This document shows, one piece after another, positions 6,106-6,738 of a stretch of DNA of 6,738 nucleotides. The stretch is from Candidatus Krumholzibacteriia bacterium (GTDB lineage: Bacteria > Krumholzibacteriota > Krumholzibacteria > WVZY01 > JAKEHA01), in the NCBI GenBank assembly GCA_029863355.1, contig JAOTVO010000145.1:1-6738 (forward strand), read 5' to 3'. The translations under genes were made by a program, and so were the position numbers. Every line of letters starts with the position of its first letter. Within the stretch, counting starts at the first letter, position 1. The notes under the pieces were generated by a model, which saw only the letters and a program-made list of their open reading frames with translations, was not told the origin of the DNA and ran no database searches.

Positions 6106-6738
6106 CCCTGCCGCCGCCGCTTGGGGCTGAAGTAGTCCTGGAGGAAGGTGACGAACTCCGCGCGCGTGGGCGAGAGCGTGCGGTTCTTGCGCAGGTAGAG
6201 CATGACCTCCCGCGAGAGGGTGACGGTGGGCAGGTCCAGGCGAGAGAGCTGCCCCCGCCGCAGCTCCGCGGCGATGGCGAAGTCCGGCAGGATTCCCAAC
6301 CCCATGCCAGCCATCACCATGTGCTTGAGCGTGGCCGCGTTGGACGATTCCATCGCGTACTCGATGGACAGACCCAGCCGCTTGAAGAGCCCGTCGATCA
6401 CCGCGCGCGTGTGCATGCCCTCCTCGTAGCCGACGAACGGGTAGCGTTCCAGGTCGCGCGGCGAAACCGCCTCCGCCACCGCCAGCGGGTGGTCGGGCGG
6501 CGCGACCAGGAACATCTTGTTCTGCGTCAGACGGATCCCCTCGAGGTCGGCGTACCGGCGCTGCCAGGGCACGATGGCGAAGTCCACGCGATTCTGAGAT
6601 ACCAGGTCCACCACCGCCTCGGCCTCCTTGAAGTCCACGCGCACCCGCACGTCCGGATGGGCGTGGCGGAAGCGGCTGAGGATGTCGGGCAGGACGTAGA
6701 TGCCGATGGAGTTTACGGTGGCCACCGAGACCGCCCCG
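6102..6738 (-). CDS. LysR-family transcriptional regulator, effector-binding domain, 5' partial
   Basis: The C-terminal 211 residues of a LysR-type regulator; the N-terminal winged helix-turn-helix and start codon lie beyond the right edge. The visible part begins GAVSVATVNSIGIYVLPDIL, the typical first strand and helix of the periplasmic-binding-protein-like effector domain. It continues with FRHAHPDVRVRV, a hinge-region FLVAPPDHPLA, and VMAGMGLGILPDFAI, the second-subdomain motif seen widely in the family. The end is basic (PKRRRQG). A GTG within the fragment is not the true start because the frame and domain continue upstream. Targets and ligand cannot be assigned; LysR regulators often control a divergent neighbour, which would lie outside this window. 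Its stop is 31 bp before the nuclease ATG on the same strand, so read-through is possible, although a separate promoter lies in the gap. Confidence 0.9.
   Translation of the reverse strand, partial: GAVSVATVNSIGIYVLPDILSRFRHAHPDVRVRVDFKEAEAVVDLVSQNRVDFAIVPWQRRYADLEGIRLTQNKMFLVAPPDHPLAVAEAVSPRDLERYPFVGYEEGMHTRAVIDGLFKRLGLSIEYAMESSNAATLKHMVMAGMGLGILPDFAIAAELRRGQLSRLDLPTVTLSREVMLYLRKNRTLSPTRAEFVTFLQDYFSPKRRRQG

Noticed and set aside
5012..6130. A 372-codon open frame on the plus strand opposite the nuclease gene
   Set aside because: It is the antisense shadow of a gene with all five metallophosphoesterase motifs. The product is a low-complexity Arg/His/Val/Ala-rich string with no recognisable fold.
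1..6738. CRISPR array, tRNA/rRNA genes, insertion sequences, phage or toxin-antitoxin genes
   Set aside because: I saw no spaced direct repeats, no tRNA-like cloverleaf, no transposase motifs and no terminal inverted repeats; coding is almost continuous on one strand with ordinary gene boundaries.

Overview
The window is dense, very GC-rich bacterial DNA (clearly above 60% G+C by eye, not computed). Every credible gene reads on the minus strand. In transcription order (high to low coordinates) they are: the C-terminal effector domain of a LysR-type regulator (cut by the right edge), an Mre11/SbcD-type metallophosphoesterase, an SMC/Rad50-like ATPase of the YhaN type, and a large secreted protein that joins a zinc-metallopeptidase-like domain, a PD40/TolB-like propeller and the start of a probable outer-membrane barrel (cut by the left edge). 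Coding covers nearly everything. The only gaps are about 31 bp (6071-6101) and about 135 bp (2449-2583), and each holds a recognisable promoter. I see no RNA genes, insertion sequences, CRISPR arrays or phage genes.

The organism cannot be named from this sequence. A signal peptide followed by a probable outer-membrane barrel points to a diderm (Gram-negative-type) cell. The peptidase-propeller-barrel architecture with high GC is, from memory, common in poorly cultured phyla around the FCB group and similar candidate phyla. That is a weak inference.

The central unit is a two-gene operon. The nuclease gene (5003-6070) overlaps the ATPase gene (2584-5013) by 11 bp, and the ATPase has a strong Shine-Dalgarno inside the end of the nuclease gene. 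The pair corresponds to the Mre11-Rad50/SbcCD scheme, but it is closer in design to Bacillus YhaO-YhaN. The ATPase has no CxxC zinc hook; its coiled-coil arm is interrupted by a hydrophobic hairpin that looks like two transmembrane helices. The predicted product is a DNA-end-processing motor and nuclease tethered to the cytoplasmic membrane. The nuclease gene appears to start with a leaderless transcript: a -10 box lies exactly six C residues before its ATG and there is no Shine-Dalgarno.

The secreted protein is a separate transcription unit with a near-consensus sigma-70-type promoter (TTGACA, 17 bp, TATATT). A perfect 13-bp palindrome begins exactly at the predicted transcription start. Nothing in the sequence ties this protein functionally to the nuclease operon beyond adjacency. 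The LysR fragment lies upstream on the same strand and could be co-transcribed, but its target is unknown.
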